Shown here piece after piece: positions 27,949 to 39,344 of a stretch of 64,000 nt of DNA. The position numbers and the translations under genes were made by a program. The notes under the pieces were generated by a model that did not search any database, had not been told where the DNA came from, and saw nothing but the letters and a program-made list of their open reading frames with translations. Each line of letters begins with the position of its first letter. Position 1 is the stretch's first letter. The stretch covers positions 1-64,000 of the forward strand of contig JAPOXR010000050.1 of assembly GCA_026706985.1 (NCBI GenBank). The letters are read 5' to 3'. The DNA comes from Paracoccaceae bacterium. GTDB taxonomy: Bacteria; Pseudomonadota; Alphaproteobacteria; Rhodobacterales; Rhodobacteraceae.

Positions 27949-28761
27949 TCAGAATGAATAGCGCAGCGACCAGCGGATTCCGTGTCCCCTCACCTTGGTC
28001 CTGTTCGGCGACAGGTTGAGCAAAACCGGCTCTCCCGTTCCGTCATGCCTGACCTCCCGACCCCCTCCCTGCCCGGTCCGGGCTTCATCAAGGTCGCTGT
28101 AGCGCCAGGCGACATCAAAGGTCACGTTTTTTCGTCCAATTCAAAGGCCATGCCTGCAGACACCATCCAGGCCAGACCAGTATGGTTGCCACCCGGAGCG
28201 ATCGTCATTGTCGTCGGAAAGGATATTGATTTGGACCCGACGCTGTTGTGCGCAACACCGACACCTCCCCCGATGAATGGCCAATATGAACCCGAAGGGC
28301 CCATCCTGTCGAAATCGAAAAACCCGGCCGCCATTGCCGACACGGAGGACAAGGTCACAACCGTTGACTGTCGCCTTCCAGGAGCAAGGAAGTTCGCCTC
28401 GCCGGCGAATTCAAACTTTGGCCGGTATTCGAACAGCAACTCATAACGCACCCGGTTTCCCGCATCATAACCGATCCGACGCCGTCCCGAGCGAGCCATA
28501 GGAACCCCCGGGCCTTCCCGCCGGACCCCGTCCACAGCCATAGAGTGGCCTGAATCCCCTGCTATCGCAGTTGACATCACGAAAATCGGCGTCGCTCGAC
28601 AGATCAAATCCAATACTGCCACGCAGGTAATGCGCCGCACTCTCGGTTGCATCGGCGGCGCCTGCCCACAGGAAAACCGCAATCGCCGCCGAACCGACAT
28701 GCCGACGCAAGCCCTTGCCCTGAAATGAGTGCGCTGCGAATTTCGGAGCATTCAAGCACAT
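27949..28761 (-). pseudogene. Outer-membrane beta-barrel protein (opacity/porin-like), two frameshifts
   Basis: N-term in ORF 28465..28761 (signal peptide, SAAHYLRGSIGFDLSSDADFRDVNCDS), middle in ORF 28122..28751 (GYDAGNRVRYELLFEYRPKFEFAGEANFL...GMAFELDEK), C-term in a third frame (NVTFDVAWRYSDLDEA...GHGIRWSLRYSF*). Confidence 0.75.
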
Positions 28762-28952
28762 GCCGCGCCTGCCTCATTGCCGCCTGATTTCAACTAACCC
28801 AACATTAGACAGATGCACAGGCCCCGTTGAAAGCTTCCTGCCCGTCGATGCGGGTTATGTGACTTAACGATACCGCCACCGGCAAGAGACCTGCTTCATG
28901 ACGCCATCTCCGGAGCCAATCCTTGACGAGGGTATTTTCGAAATCCCTCAGG

Positions 28953-29909
28953 TCAGTATATGTCGGGTACCTCCCTCAACAGTTCCCTGACCAGGGTTGC
29001 GGCATTGGCCGCCGCAATTCCGAGGAATATGTTCATCTGGTTTGCACCTTCCCCACCGCCGGCGAGGTCTGCAAGACTGCGAACGGCGATAAACGGCACA
29101 TCGTTGGAATAGGCGACATGGGCCATTGCTGCGCTTTCCATATCGAGAACACGGGCATCGAAAGTCTCGAAAACCCAAATCCGGAAGGCTGCGTTGTCGA
29201 CGAAAGCGCTGCCTGAAACCCCTGACCCGCCGACTGTGACTTGCGGACTGCTTTCAAGGCAGGTTCCATCCTCCATGCAACCCTTCAAGGTCACCTTGTC
29301 AGCGGCACGCCGCGCCGCTGCCATCAGCGACTCATCCACGGGAAACCAAAATCGCGTTTCCGGCTTATCAAGCCCGGCACGGAGTATCGTGACTGAACGC
29401 GGGAACATCATTCCGAAATTCCCATAAGGATAGTCGAAGAAGGGAACCTTTTCCCATCCGCCTCCAACTTCACGGGCAAATAACATCTCCAGATACTGTC
29501 CCCAGCGCTCCGCTATCACGACATCGCCAATATTCAGCGAAGGGTCAACGCCACCCGCGATGCCGGAAAACACAATCTGCCTGATGGCAAACCGGTTCAG
29601 CGCCAGTTGAGTGTTCATCGCTGCGTTGACAATGCCGATCCCGCTCAGAAACAGCACCACTGTTTGTCCTTCAAGTGTGCCGGTCGTGAACTCCACGCCA
29701 TTTACCGTATGATCCGATTTATGACTGAGTCCGCCCTTGAGTATCTTCAATTCCGGCGCGAAAGCGGAGACAATGGCGATGCGTGGTGTTTCATCCCGGA
29801 AACTCTCCGCGTCGGCCGAAACCAATGTGAAGGCCACAAGCGGTAGAACTGCCGATAGACCGGAAAACAGAACCCGAATAGCCCGCAGCCAAATCGCCTG
29901 ATTATTCAT
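28953..29909 (-). CDS. Exported 5'-methylthioadenosine/S-adenosylhomocysteine nucleosidase-like (phosphorylase superfamily)
   Basis: IAIVSAFAPELKIL, VVLFLSGIGIVNAAMNTQLAL, IVFSGIAGGVDPSLNIGDVVIAERW, VLDMESAAMAHVAYSNDVPFIAVRSLADLAGG; N-terminal signal-like segment. Confidence 0.85.
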   Translation of the reverse strand: MNNQAIWLRAIRVLFSGLSAVLPLVAFTLVSADAESFRDETPRIAIVSAFAPELKILKGGLSHKSDHTVNGVEFTTGTLEGQTVVLFLSGIGIVNAAMNTQLALNRFAIRQIVFSGIAGGVDPSLNIGDVVIAERWGQYLEMLFAREVGGGWEKVPFFDYPYGNFGMMFPRSVTILRAGLDKPETRFWFPVDESLMAAARRAADKVTLKGCMEDGTCLESSPQVTVGGSGVSGSAFVDNAAFRIWVFETFDARVLDMESAAMAHVAYSNDVPFIAVRSLADLAGGGEGANQMNIFLGIAAANAATLVRELLREVPDIY

Positions 29910-30153
29910 TGTGCAGTCCTCATATGTGAAAAATTGGTTCGACCGGTCCGACTGCATTGCCGGACTCTTCCGTGATCGGCAATGCGGATTACACAGAGGC
30001 GACATTTCCGGAACTCCGGAAGCAATTTTGAATTTTCGACTCAGCTTCCTACACGGCACTCATTCCTTCAATGTTTCCGGGGCCCGGAGCGCATCCCATG
30101 CACAGCACCCATATGGTAACATCGATAAATGATGTGAATTTCACTTTGAACCA

Positions 30154-31773
30154 TTGCGTGGAGTGATGCCGGTGCAGACTGCAGCAGGGTATGATTTTAT
30201 CATTGTCGGAGGCGGATCCGCGGGATGTGTGCTGGCAGCCAGATTATCCGAGCTTGAAGATTGCCGCGTCTGTCTGATTGAAGCCGGCGGGCGGGACTGG
30301 CATCCCCTCTACCACATCCCGGCCGGTTTCGCGAAAATGACCAAAGGCATCGGCAGCTGGGGCTGGGCAACGGTGCCGCAGAAGCATCTGAACGGCAGAT
30401 GCCTCACCTATACCCAGGCGAAAGTGATTGGCGGCGGCTCCACCATCAATGCACAGATCTATACGCGGGGAAATGCGCTCGACTATGAGGAATGGCGTCA
30501 GCTTGGCTGCGCCGGCTGGGGTCATGAGGATGTTCTTCCCTATTTTCGTAAGGCCGAAAACAATGACAGTTATGATAACAGCTATCACGGCACCGGGGGA
30601 CCTCTTGGCGTGTCGCGCCCGGCGGCGGCGCTGCCCATCTGTGACGCATTTATTGAAGCCGCGGGGACTCGGGGAATTCCCCGCAACCCCGACTTTGCCG
30701 GAGAATTCCAGGAAGGCGTTGGATATTACCAACTCACTCAGTCAAATGCGCGCCGTTCATCCGCGGCGACCGCCTATCTGCGCCCGGCCCGCAAGCGTTC
30801 CAACCTCGATCTTCTGCTGAATTCCCAGGCTCTGCGGCTCGAAATCGACCGAAACCGTGCGACCGGGGTTGTCATTGCCGACGGCAGGGACGAAAGAATC
30901 ATTCGCGCGGAAAGCGAAGTCATCCTGTCATCAGGCGCCATTGGATCGCCGAAACTGTTGATGCTTTCGGGCATCGGTCCGGCCGGCCATTTGCGTGCGC
31001 ACGGCCTGCCCGTCGCATGCGACCGATCCGCTGTGGGATCAGATCTTCAGGACCATCTGAATGTCTGCGCCATTGCCGAATGCACCGGCAGGCACAGCTA
31101 TGACGGATACGCCAATCCGCTATGGTCGGCGCTCGCCGGCATCCGCTACCTGCTGACGCGCCGCGGACCGGTTGCATCCAGCCTTTTTGAGACCGGCGGA
31201 TTCTGGCATGTGGCGGAAGCTGAGAGATCACCCGATACCCAATTTCATCTTGGCCTCGGAACAGGAATCGAATCCGGAATCGCGCGTATGGAGAAAGACG
31301 GAATCACTCTCAATTCTGCCTATCTGCGCCCCCGCTCACGCGGTACCGTCAGGCTCGCGTCAGCGGACCCGCTTGCGGCACCCCGGATTGATCCGAATTA
31401 CTGGTCTGACCCGCATGACCGCGACATGGCGGTTCGGGGCCTGAAACTGGCACAGAAAATTCTGGCGGCAGATCCGCTTGCACCCTTCATCGACAGGGAA
31501 GTTCTGCCCGGAGCGGATGTCAGGACAGATGCGGATTTCCTCAGCTATGCCGCTTCCATGGCCAAAACCGACCACCATCCCGCGGGCACATGCAGGATGG
31601 GATCGGATGCGGATGCGGTGGTGACGCCGGAACTGCGATGCAACGGCATCACTGGGCTGCGGATCGCGGATGCTTCGATCATGCCACGGCTGATTTCGTC
31701 GAACACCAATGCGGCAACAATCATGATCGCTGAAAAAGCCGCCGACATGATCAAGGAAGATCACTCGGCCTGA
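30154..31773 (+). CDS. GMC-family FAD oxidoreductase (choline dehydrogenase-like)
   Basis: YDFIIVGGGSAGCVLAARLSE; VIGGGSTINAQIYTRGNALDYEEW; HPAGTCRMGSD; DASIMPRLISSNTNAATIMIAEKAADMI. Confidence 0.95.
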   Translation: MRGVMPVQTAAGYDFIIVGGGSAGCVLAARLSELEDCRVCLIEAGGRDWHPLYHIPAGFAKMTKGIGSWGWATVPQKHLNGRCLTYTQAKVIGGGSTINAQIYTRGNALDYEEWRQLGCAGWGHEDVLPYFRKAENNDSYDNSYHGTGGPLGVSRPAAALPICDAFIEAAGTRGIPRNPDFAGEFQEGVGYYQLTQSNARRSSAATAYLRPARKRSNLDLLLNSQALRLEIDRNRATGVVIADGRDERIIRAESEVILSSGAIGSPKLLMLSGIGPAGHLRAHGLPVACDRSAVGSDLQDHLNVCAIAECTGRHSYDGYANPLWSALAGIRYLLTRRGPVASSLFETGGFWHVAEAERSPDTQFHLGLGTGIESGIARMEKDGITLNSAYLRPRSRGTVRLASADPLAAPRIDPNYWSDPHDRDMAVRGLKLAQKILAADPLAPFIDREVLPGADVRTDADFLSYAASMAKTDHHPAGTCRMGSDADAVVTPELRCNGITGLRIADASIMPRLISSNTNAATIMIAEKAADMIKEDHSA

Positions 31774-31785
31774 CCGCACAGCCGG

Positions 31786-32562
31786 CTATGCCGCTCCCGC
31801 ATAATCGGCACCGGTCTTGGCACCGGTGATATAGGCGACCACATCCTGGCCATCGGTTTCCCTGCGGTCGAGATTGGCGACGATCCGGCCACGGCGGAAG
31901 ACAATGATCCGATCCACCAGATCCATGACCTGTCGCATATTGTGGCTGATCAGTATCAATGGCTCGCCGGCTTCCTTGAGCTGCCTGACGATGTTCTCCA
32001 CCTGCGCCGTTTCCTGAACCCCCAATGCCGCCGTCGGCTCATCCATGATGGTCAGCCGTGAGTGGAAGGTCGCGGTGCGGGCAATGGCGACACATTGCCG
32101 CTGACCGCCCGACATGTTGCGGATGGTGTTGCGGATATTGGGGATCTTCACTGCGGTCCTTTCAAGCCCGGCGACCGTTGCTTCCCGCATCCGCTTATAA
32201 TCCAGCAGCCGGAACGGACCGAGCCAGTTCCACTTGGTCATTTCGCGACCCAGGAACAGATTATCCGGCACATCAAGATCGTCGGCGAGCGCCAGGGTCT
32301 GGAAAACGGTCTCAATACCGGCTTCGCGCGCATCCAGCGGACCGGCGAAATTCACCTCGTCACCATAGAGCCAGATCCTGCCGCGCGTCTTCTGCTCAAC
32401 GCCGGTGATCTGGCGCACAAAGGTCGATTTGCCGGCGCCGTTATCCCCCATTATGGCGACATGCTCGCCACTCTTGAGTTCAAAATCAGCCCCTTCCAGC
32501 GCATGCACGCCGCCATAATGCTTGGTCAGATCCTCGGTCTTCAGGACAATTTCATCGCTCAT
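31786..32562 (-). CDS. Sugar ABC transporter ATP-binding protein (Frc/Rbs-like, single NBD)
   Basis: GDNGAGKSTFVRQITG; MSGGQRQCVAIAR; LTIMDEPTAAL. Confidence 0.92.
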   Translation of the reverse strand: MSDEIVLKTEDLTKHYGGVHALEGADFELKSGEHVAIMGDNGAGKSTFVRQITGVEQKTRGRIWLYGDEVNFAGPLDAREAGIETVFQTLALADDLDVPDNLFLGREMTKWNWLGPFRLLDYKRMREATVAGLERTAVKIPNIRNTIRNMSGGQRQCVAIARTATFHSRLTIMDEPTAALGVQETAQVENIVRQLKEAGEPLILISHNMRQVMDLVDRIIVFRRGRIVANLDRRETDGQDVVAYITGAKTGADYAGAA

Positions 32563-32572
32563 GACCGGACCC

Positions 32573-33763
32573 TCACGCCTTCATCGCAGCGCGGCGCTGC
32601 CGCCACTGGTCAAGGACAACGGCGGCGACGATGATGCCGCCTTTGACCATTTCCTGATAGAAAGCGTCGAGCTTGAGATAGGTGAACCCGGAAATAATGA
32701 CCCCGAAGATCATCGCTCCGAGCACGGTGCCGATGATCGACCCGCGACCGCCGGCCAGCGACACGCCGCCGATAACCGCCATGGCGATGGCATCAAGTTC
32801 GTAGACAAAGCCCATTCCGGCCTGGGCGGTCACATTGCGTGATGTCAGCAGAATGGCTGCAAATCCCGCCAGCATGCCTGCCATCGCATAGACCATAACC
32901 TTGTGCCATGCGACGTTGATGCCCGACATCCGGGCCGCATCCTCATTCGACCCGATGGCGTAAGTGTGTTTGCCATAAACCGTGTATTTCATCACGAAGT
33001 GAAACAGGATTGCGAGCAGCAGGAAGTAGATTGCCGGGTTCTGGCCATCGAAGACCTGGGTCATCACCCAACTGTCGGAAAACAGGCCGAATGTCAGCCC
33101 ATCGATCAGGTTCCCATTCGAGATCGCCGCATATTCATCTGTCGGAAATGAAATCGGGTTGCCCTTCGACCACCATTTGGCGACACCCCGCGCGCTCACC
33201 ATCATGCCAAGCGTTGCGATGAAAGGCGGAATCCTTGTATAGGCGATCAGCAGCCCGTTGATTGAGCCGGCGATCACCCCGCATACGAGCCCGACGGCAA
33301 TCGGTAGAATAATCGGCAGATCCATCGCCCAGGAACCGAATATCGCCTTAGGGTTGGGGTTGCCGTTCACCAATTCGGTCTGCGCGAAACTCATTGAAAT
33401 CATCGCTGTCGCGCCGACAATCGACCCCGAACTCAGGTCGATTCCGCCGACGATGATGACCTGCGTGACCCCCAGTGCAATGATGCCGATAATTGATACC
33501 TGCAGGATGATGATCTTGATCCGCGCCATATTGAGGATCGTGCCGTCGCGCTTGGTGTTGAAATCGAAGAGCATGCTCTGGCCCTTCATATAGGGGAGCA
33601 GCTGACCAAGCGCTTCGAAGATGAAAATAATCAGGAGCAGGGCAATGAAGATATTGAACTCGTTCGGCCAGGCCCGCTTCGACTTATCGAATGTCAGGCC
33701 GCCCGTGCCGTGCGATTTATCAGTCATTGTCCCTCCCCCAGATCCTTGCGGCCGGGGCGGCAT
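32573..33763 (-). CDS. Sugar ABC transporter permease (Frc/Rbs-like)
   Basis: VTQVIIVGGIDLSSGSIVGATAMI; ALGMMVSARGVA; AIGSNEDAARMSGINV; GGVSLAGGRGSIIGTVLGA. Confidence 0.92.
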   Translation of the reverse strand: MPPRPQGSGGGTMTDKSHGTGGLTFDKSKRAWPNEFNIFIALLLIIFIFEALGQLLPYMKGQSMLFDFNTKRDGTILNMARIKIIILQVSIIGIIALGVTQVIIVGGIDLSSGSIVGATAMISMSFAQTELVNGNPNPKAIFGSWAMDLPIILPIAVGLVCGVIAGSINGLLIAYTRIPPFIATLGMMVSARGVAKWWSKGNPISFPTDEYAAISNGNLIDGLTFGLFSDSWVMTQVFDGQNPAIYFLLLAILFHFVMKYTVYGKHTYAIGSNEDAARMSGINVAWHKVMVYAMAGMLAGFAAILLTSRNVTAQAGMGFVYELDAIAMAVIGGVSLAGGRGSIIGTVLGAMIFGVIISGFTYLKLDAFYQEMVKGGIIVAAVVLDQWRQRRAAMKA

Positions 33764-33795
33764 GGAACGCCGCCCCGTTTCCGGTTTTCCCGAAA

Positions 33796-34767
33796 TCAGT
33801 TCAGATCGAGGAAATCGCCGATATTGTCAGGGGTGACCAGCTTGAACGGGATATAGACCTTCTGATCGACATCCTCACCGTTCACCAGCGCGATGGCGGT
33901 ATCAACCGAACCCGCGCCCTGCCCGAAAGCATCCTGAAAAACGGTCACATCCAGCTCGCCGGCCTGCATCGCAACCAAGGCGTCCTGGGTCGCATCGACG
34001 CCACCGACTTCCACATCGGCCATATCGATACCCGCGGCTTTCATAGCCTGGATGGCACCAATGGCCATCTCATCATTATTGGCGATGACAAAGTCAAAAT
34101 CCTCACCCGAGGAAAGCCAGTTTGTCATCAGCGACTGTGCTTCGTCGCGGCTCCAATTGGCAGTCTGCTCGTCGATGAGTGTCATGAAGTTGCACATATC
34201 CATGCCGATGACATCATGGACGTCCTTGGACCGCTGGACGGCAGCCTGGTTCGAAAGCTGGCCGTTCATCAGGTAACCGCTGGCCCCGCCCGCTTTACCG
34301 GCAGCCCGCAGATTGCGGCAGATCTGGAACGCCTCAAGCGTGCCCGACTCGATCTCGTTCGATGCGACGAATGCCTGTGTCGCCGACAGGTCATTCACAT
34401 TGTCCGGCTCACGGTTGACATAAACCAGCGGCACATCTTCCGCTGCCGCCGACACCGCGGCACCGGCGGAGGTATCAACAATGTTGACGATAATGGCATC
34501 AACGCCCGAAGCGACGAAATTCTTCACCTGGTCGATCTGCTTGCCGATGTCATCCGTCGCATCTTCGACCTGTAGGTTAACACCGCTGAGCATACCGGCG
34601 TGATCAACCATGCCGTTCCGCATAACGGTCAGGAAGTTGTCGTCGAAACGTGCGATCGATGCGCCGATCTCCTGCCCGGCGGCACTGGTTGCAATGAGCG
34701 TGGCAATGCCCGCCGCCACAATTGATGATCTCATGAGTTTTCTCCTTTCAAATGGTGTCCGGCGCAC
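33796..34767 (-). CDS. Sugar ABC transporter substrate-binding protein (periplasmic binding protein)
   Basis: GASIARFDDNFLTVMRNGM, FVASGVDAIIVNIVDT, ANNDEMAIGAIQAMKAAGI. Confidence 0.92.
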   Translation of the reverse strand: MRRTPFERRKLMRSSIVAAGIATLIATSAAGQEIGASIARFDDNFLTVMRNGMVDHAGMLSGVNLQVEDATDDIGKQIDQVKNFVASGVDAIIVNIVDTSAGAAVSAAAEDVPLVYVNREPDNVNDLSATQAFVASNEIESGTLEAFQICRNLRAAGKAGGASGYLMNGQLSNQAAVQRSKDVHDVIGMDMCNFMTLIDEQTANWSRDEAQSLMTNWLSSGEDFDFVIANNDEMAIGAIQAMKAAGIDMADVEVGGVDATQDALVAMQAGELDVTVFQDAFGQGAGSVDTAIALVNGEDVDQKVYIPFKLVTPDNIGDFLDLN

Positions 34768-34958
34768 CCGTCACAAACCGGAATAGTGCCGCTTTCTCCG
34801 CGCATGCGGGTGAATGCGGCGAATGTCCGGGGAAAAGCGAAAGCTTCCTACGCTCAACTGCATAGCCATCCCCTTCTCTAGGCAGCAGTTTACCGCCCGG
34901 TTCAACTTTTGCAACTGATTGTGTTTTCCGGCACCGGGGCAAGCGCATGCCGCCTCAG

Positions 34959-36074
34959 CTATCCGATGCGGATTCCTGAGGCGGGATCAAAAAACACAGC
35001 CTTTTCCATGTTGAAGGCGAATTCAATCACCTCGCCTGGGGCAGCATCCGTGTCAGCCCGCATCCGGGCCACACACTCGGCCCCGCCGAAAGTGGTTGTG
35101 ACGAAAGTGTCCGATCCGGCCGGCTCCGTTACCCCAACCGCACTCGCACAGCTTTCGATCAGCGCCGAACGATGGTCCACCCCATCCTTGTCAGTCAGCG
35201 CTTCCGGCCGAATCCCCATCGTGACCGTCTTCCCGGACATCGATTTGAGATCAGCGTCCGCATCCTGGATTGCCAACCTCACGATCTCGCCGAAGCTGTC
35301 GCTTGTTTCAGCATAGACCGCCGCCGCATCCACGCCGATGGTCACCGGCACAAGATTCATCGACGGCGATCCCATGAAAGTCGCGACAAAAAGGTTGGCT
35401 GGCGTATCGTAGATCTCCTTCGGGGTTCCGAGTTGCTGAACAAACCCCTCATGCATCACCGCGATCCGGGTCGATAATGTCATCGCTTCGATCTGGTCAT
35501 GGGTCACATACACGATCGTTGTGCCGAGATTCTGATGCAGCTTCTTGATTTCGGTCCGCATATCGACACGCAGCTTGGCGTCAAGATTGGACAAGGGCTC
35601 GTCGAACAGAAACACATCTGGTTTGCGCACCAGCGCCCGGCCCATGGCGACCCGCTGCCGCTGCCCGCCCGACAGCTGCGCCGGTTTCCGATCAAGCAAC
35701 TCACCGATCTGCAGGAGTTCCGCCACCTCCTGCATCGCCGCCTGGCGTTCGGGTTTCGGCACTCTGTGCATTTCGAGGCCGAAAGTGATGTTCTTCGCAA
35801 CCGTCATATTGGGATAGAGTGCGTAAGACTGGAACACCATCGCGATGTTGCGCCGTGAGGGGTGCACGCCATTCATGAGATTACCCTTCAGGCGGATTTC
35901 GCCGCTGGTGATATCCTCCAGCCCGGCGATCATGTTCAGGAGTGTGGATTTTCCGCAGCCGGAAGGCCCGACGAGCACAAGAAACTCACCTTCACCGACC
36001 GAGATATCGACATTGTGAAGCACTTCTACCAAGCCGTAGGATTTTGATGCGTTGCTGATTTCGAGAAAGCCCAT
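34959..36074 (-). CDS. UgpC/MalK-type carbohydrate ABC transporter ATPase
   Basis: [55 protein letters not shown]-terminal TOBE-like region. Confidence 0.95.
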   Translation of the reverse strand: MGFLEISNASKSYGLVEVLHNVDISVGEGEFLVLVGPSGCGKSTLLNMIAGLEDITSGEIRLKGNLMNGVHPSRRNIAMVFQSYALYPNMTVAKNITFGLEMHRVPKPERQAAMQEVAELLQIGELLDRKPAQLSGGQRQRVAMGRALVRKPDVFLFDEPLSNLDAKLRVDMRTEIKKLHQNLGTTIVYVTHDQIEAMTLSTRIAVMHEGFVQQLGTPKEIYDTPANLFVATFMGSPSMNLVPVTIGVDAAAVYAETSDSFGEIVRLAIQDADADLKSMSGKTVTMGIRPEALTDKDGVDHRSALIESCASAVGVTEPAGSDTFVTTTFGGAECVARMRADTDAAPGEVIEFAFNMEKAVFFDPASGIRIG

Positions 36075-36077
36075 ATT

Positions 36078-36962
36078 TCAGCCTTTCACTGAACCTGCCA
36101 TCAGACCGCGCACAAAAAAGCGGCCGGCGACGATATAGACGAGCAGGGTTGGCAGGGCGGCGAGAATAGCTCCGGCGAAATGGACATTGTATTCTTTCAC
36201 CCCGGTTGATGACTGGACAAGATTATTGAGCGCCACCGTCATCGGTTGACTGGAAAAATCAGCGAATGACGCGCCGAACAGGAAATCGTTCCAGATATTG
36301 GTGAACTGCCAGATCACGGAGACAACAGTGATCGGTCCCGAAGAAGGCAGCATGATGCGCCAGAAGATCTGGAAGAAGCCGGCACCGTCAATCTGCGCCG
36401 CCCGCACCAGTTCGGTGGGAAAAGCGGCATAATAGTTTCGGTAATAAAGCGTCGTGAAGCCGATCCCGTAGACCACATGCACCAGCACCAGCCCCCAGGT
36501 TGTTCCCGCGAGGCCGAATAATCCGAGCATGCGCGCCATCGGAATCAGCACGATCTGGAACGGAATGAAACAGGCAAACAGCATCAATCCGAAAAGTATC
36601 GTATCTCCGCGGAACCGCCATTTGGTGAGCACATACCCGTTCAGCGCACCGAGAATCGTGGATATGAACACCGCCGGCACGACCATCTTGATCGAATTCC
36701 AGAAATAGGGCTTAAGCCCGGTCGCCTGCACCCCGACCTGCGCCTCGGACCAGGCTTGCCGCCACGGCTCAAAGGTCCAGACCTGAGGCAGCGCCATCAT
36801 ATTGCCGCCGGTGATCTCCGATAATGGCTTGACCGAGTTCACTCCCATGACAAAGAGCGGCAGCAGGTAAAAGAAAGCGAACAGCAGCAGCAACAGGTAA
36901 ATCAGTACCTTCGCCGTGCTTCCGGTGCGGATCGCCGAATCCTGGTTCAGCGCAGCCATCAC
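36078..36962 (-). CDS. Carbohydrate ABC transporter permease (MalG-like)
   Basis: Hydrophobic, 'ELVRAAQIDGAGFFQIFWRIMLPSSGP' EAA loop. Confidence 0.92.
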   Translation of the reverse strand: MMAALNQDSAIRTGSTAKVLIYLLLLLFAFFYLLPLFVMGVNSVKPLSEITGGNMMALPQVWTFEPWRQAWSEAQVGVQATGLKPYFWNSIKMVVPAVFISTILGALNGYVLTKWRFRGDTILFGLMLFACFIPFQIVLIPMARMLGLFGLAGTTWGLVLVHVVYGIGFTTLYYRNYYAAFPTELVRAAQIDGAGFFQIFWRIMLPSSGPITVVSVIWQFTNIWNDFLFGASFADFSSQPMTVALNNLVQSSTGVKEYNVHFAGAILAALPTLLVYIVAGRFFVRGLMAGSVKG

Positions 36963-37903
36963 CGCCGGTCCCGCAATTCAGAATAAAGATAGGGAACCAT
37001 GATGGCGGCAATGGTCATCAGCATAATCGTTGCCGAAGCCGCACCAATTCCCATTTGGTTGCGGGTAAAGGTGTAGGAATACATGAAGGTTGCGGGCAAC
37101 TCGGTCGCCCGACCCGGACCGCCTCCGGTCAGAGCAATCACCAGATCGTAGGTCTTGATTGCGAGATGCGCGAGTATGACGAAAGCGGAGAGGAAGGCCG
37201 GCCGCAGCTGCGGAATGATGATCCGCCAATACAGGTTCCAATTCGAGGCGCCGTCAATCTGCGCCGCCTTAAGGATTTCATTGTCGATACCTCGAAGGCC
37301 GGCAAGAAACATTGCCATCACGAACCCGCTGGTCTGCCAGACCGCTGCCAGAACAACCGTGTAAATCGCGTATTCCCGATTCTTGATCCAATCGAAGGCG
37401 AAACTTTCCCAGCCCAAAGCGTGCATCGTGTTCTCGATCCCGATTCCGGGATCCAGCATCCATTTCCAGGCTGTGCCGGTAACGATGAATGACAGAGCCA
37501 TCGGGTAAAGATAGATTGGTCGCAGCACCCCCTCGCCTCTGATTTTCTGATCGAAGAAAATCGCCAGTGCCAGCCCGACCGCCGTACAGATCACCATATA
37601 AAGAAGCGCGAACACCCCCATATTGGTGACCGCCGTCTCCCAATGGCGCAGACGGAACAGCTTCAGGTAGTTCTCCAATCCGACCCAGCCGAAACTCGGC
37701 AGGATACGGCTGTCGGAGAAGGACAGGTAAAAGGTGAAAAGAATAAATCCGTAGACAAACACAAGCGCCATCGCCAAGGATGGCGACAAAACCAGCTTCG
37801 GAAGCCAGACCTGCAGCCGGGTTCGAAAATCTCCTTCGACCGGCATGGCCATGCCGATTTCCTCCCTCAGGCGTGGGAGACCACCCGAGAGCGGTCTCCA
37901 CAC
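36959..37903 (-). CDS. Carbohydrate ABC transporter permease (MalF-like)
   Basis: 'NEILKAAQIDGASNWNLYWRIIIPQLRP' EAA loop; 4-nt overlap with the next permease. Confidence 0.92.
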   Translation of the reverse strand: MWRPLSGGLPRLREEIGMAMPVEGDFRTRLQVWLPKLVLSPSLAMALVFVYGFILFTFYLSFSDSRILPSFGWVGLENYLKLFRLRHWETAVTNMGVFALLYMVICTAVGLALAIFFDQKIRGEGVLRPIYLYPMALSFIVTGTAWKWMLDPGIGIENTMHALGWESFAFDWIKNREYAIYTVVLAAVWQTSGFVMAMFLAGLRGIDNEILKAAQIDGASNWNLYWRIIIPQLRPAFLSAFVILAHLAIKTYDLVIALTGGGPGRATELPATFMYSYTFTRNQMGIGAASATIMLMTIAAIMVPYLYSELRDRR

Positions 37904-37909
37904 TTAACT

Positions 37910-39160
37910 TTATTTGGCGATCGATACCGCGTCGACGAGCTCCTGAACAGCAGTCGCGCTGTCAAACTCGCCGTTGAAATGCGCTGTAACGACGTCATAG
38001 ATCGCATTCCGGACGCTGGCCGGTGACGCATGGCCATGGGCCATGGAACCGAACAGGTTGCCGCTCGAAGCGGCAGCGGCCAGATCCTTCATGCCCTGCT
38101 TACCGCAGTCATCAAAATCCGCATCGCTGACATCAGTCCGTGCCGGCACCGATCCCTTGACCACGTTGAAGGCTGATTGGAAGGAGGGTGAAAGAATTGC
38201 CGAGGCAAGGGCGGCCTGTTCCTTCGAAACCGTTCCTCCCTGATCGAACATCGCGAACTGGTCGGCATTGAAAGTCACCTGGTCCTGGGTTCCCGGGAAA
38301 CGGAAACAAAGGAAATCGGTGCCCGGCATCTTGCCGGCATTGAGAAACTCGCCCTTGGCCCAGTCACCCATCATCTGGAAGCCGGCCTCGCCATTGATCA
38401 CCATTGCGGTGGCGAGATTCCAGTCACGACCGGAGAAGTTTTCATCAACATTGGCACGGATGAACGCCATCCTGTCAAAGGCCTCCTGCATCGCATCAGA
38501 ACCGAGCGCTTCTTCATCAAGGTCAATGAAGGCCGCCTTGTAGAGGTCGGGGCCGCCAGTCGACATAACCACGGCGTCAAATACCGTGGCTTCCTGCCAG
38601 GCCTGACCGCCATGAGCGATCGGTGTCACACCGGCTGCCGCCAGCGCATTGACAGCTGCCATGAACTCTTCCCAGGTCTGCGGGACGGCGATGCCATTGG
38701 CATCAAGGACCGCTTTGTTCGCCCACACCCAGTTCGTCGAATGGACATTCACCGGAGCCGAAATCCACTTGCCGTCATGTTTTGCAAAGGCCTGCAGCGC
38801 ACCCGGAACGACTGCATCCCAGCCCTCCTGAGCGGCAATCTCATTCAGGTCAGCCAGAGCGCCTTGCTTGGCCCAGTCCAGGATGTCGAATCCCAGCATC
38901 TGAACCGCTGTCGGCGCATTGCCGGCGGTGACACGGGCACGCAGCACAGTCATTGCCTGCTCACCGCCGCCACCCGCGACCGGCATGTCCAGCCAGCCGA
39001 TTCCCTGGCTTTCCAGATCCTGCTTGAGAACATTCAGAGCGGCCGCTTCGCCACCTGATGTCCACCAGTGTAATACTTCAACATCCGCCGCGGTCGCAGC
39101 TCCCGCCGCCAGCGACGTGGCAGCTATCAAACCGGCAATACCAGTCTTTCGGTTTTTCAT
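37910..39160 (-). CDS. Extracellular solute-binding protein (sugar)
   Basis: Signal peptide; [40 protein letters not shown]. Confidence 0.93.
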   Translation of the reverse strand: MKNRKTGIAGLIAATSLAAGAATAADVEVLHWWTSGGEAAALNVLKQDLESQGIGWLDMPVAGGGGEQAMTVLRARVTAGNAPTAVQMLGFDILDWAKQGALADLNEIAAQEGWDAVVPGALQAFAKHDGKWISAPVNVHSTNWVWANKAVLDANGIAVPQTWEEFMAAVNALAAAGVTPIAHGGQAWQEATVFDAVVMSTGGPDLYKAAFIDLDEEALGSDAMQEAFDRMAFIRANVDENFSGRDWNLATAMVINGEAGFQMMGDWAKGEFLNAGKMPGTDFLCFRFPGTQDQVTFNADQFAMFDQGGTVSKEQAALASAILSPSFQSAFNVVKGSVPARTDVSDADFDDCGKQGMKDLAAAASSGNLFGSMAHGHASPASVRNAIYDVVTAHFNGEFDSATAVQELVDAVSIAK

Positions 39161-39344
39161 ATCTATCTCCCAACTCTTCGGAAACTTCCGCCCGCTTCAG
39201 CAGGCTCGGTAAGGGGAAGCGTTATCGGGAAATTCACTGCCGAAGTCAATGTCCCCACCGCCCGGCAGGGGAGTGCCCATGATCACCGGTATCAAAAGCG
39301 GTCAGTTCGGAGAAGTGCCGTACAATCCGGATACGGGTACCGGA

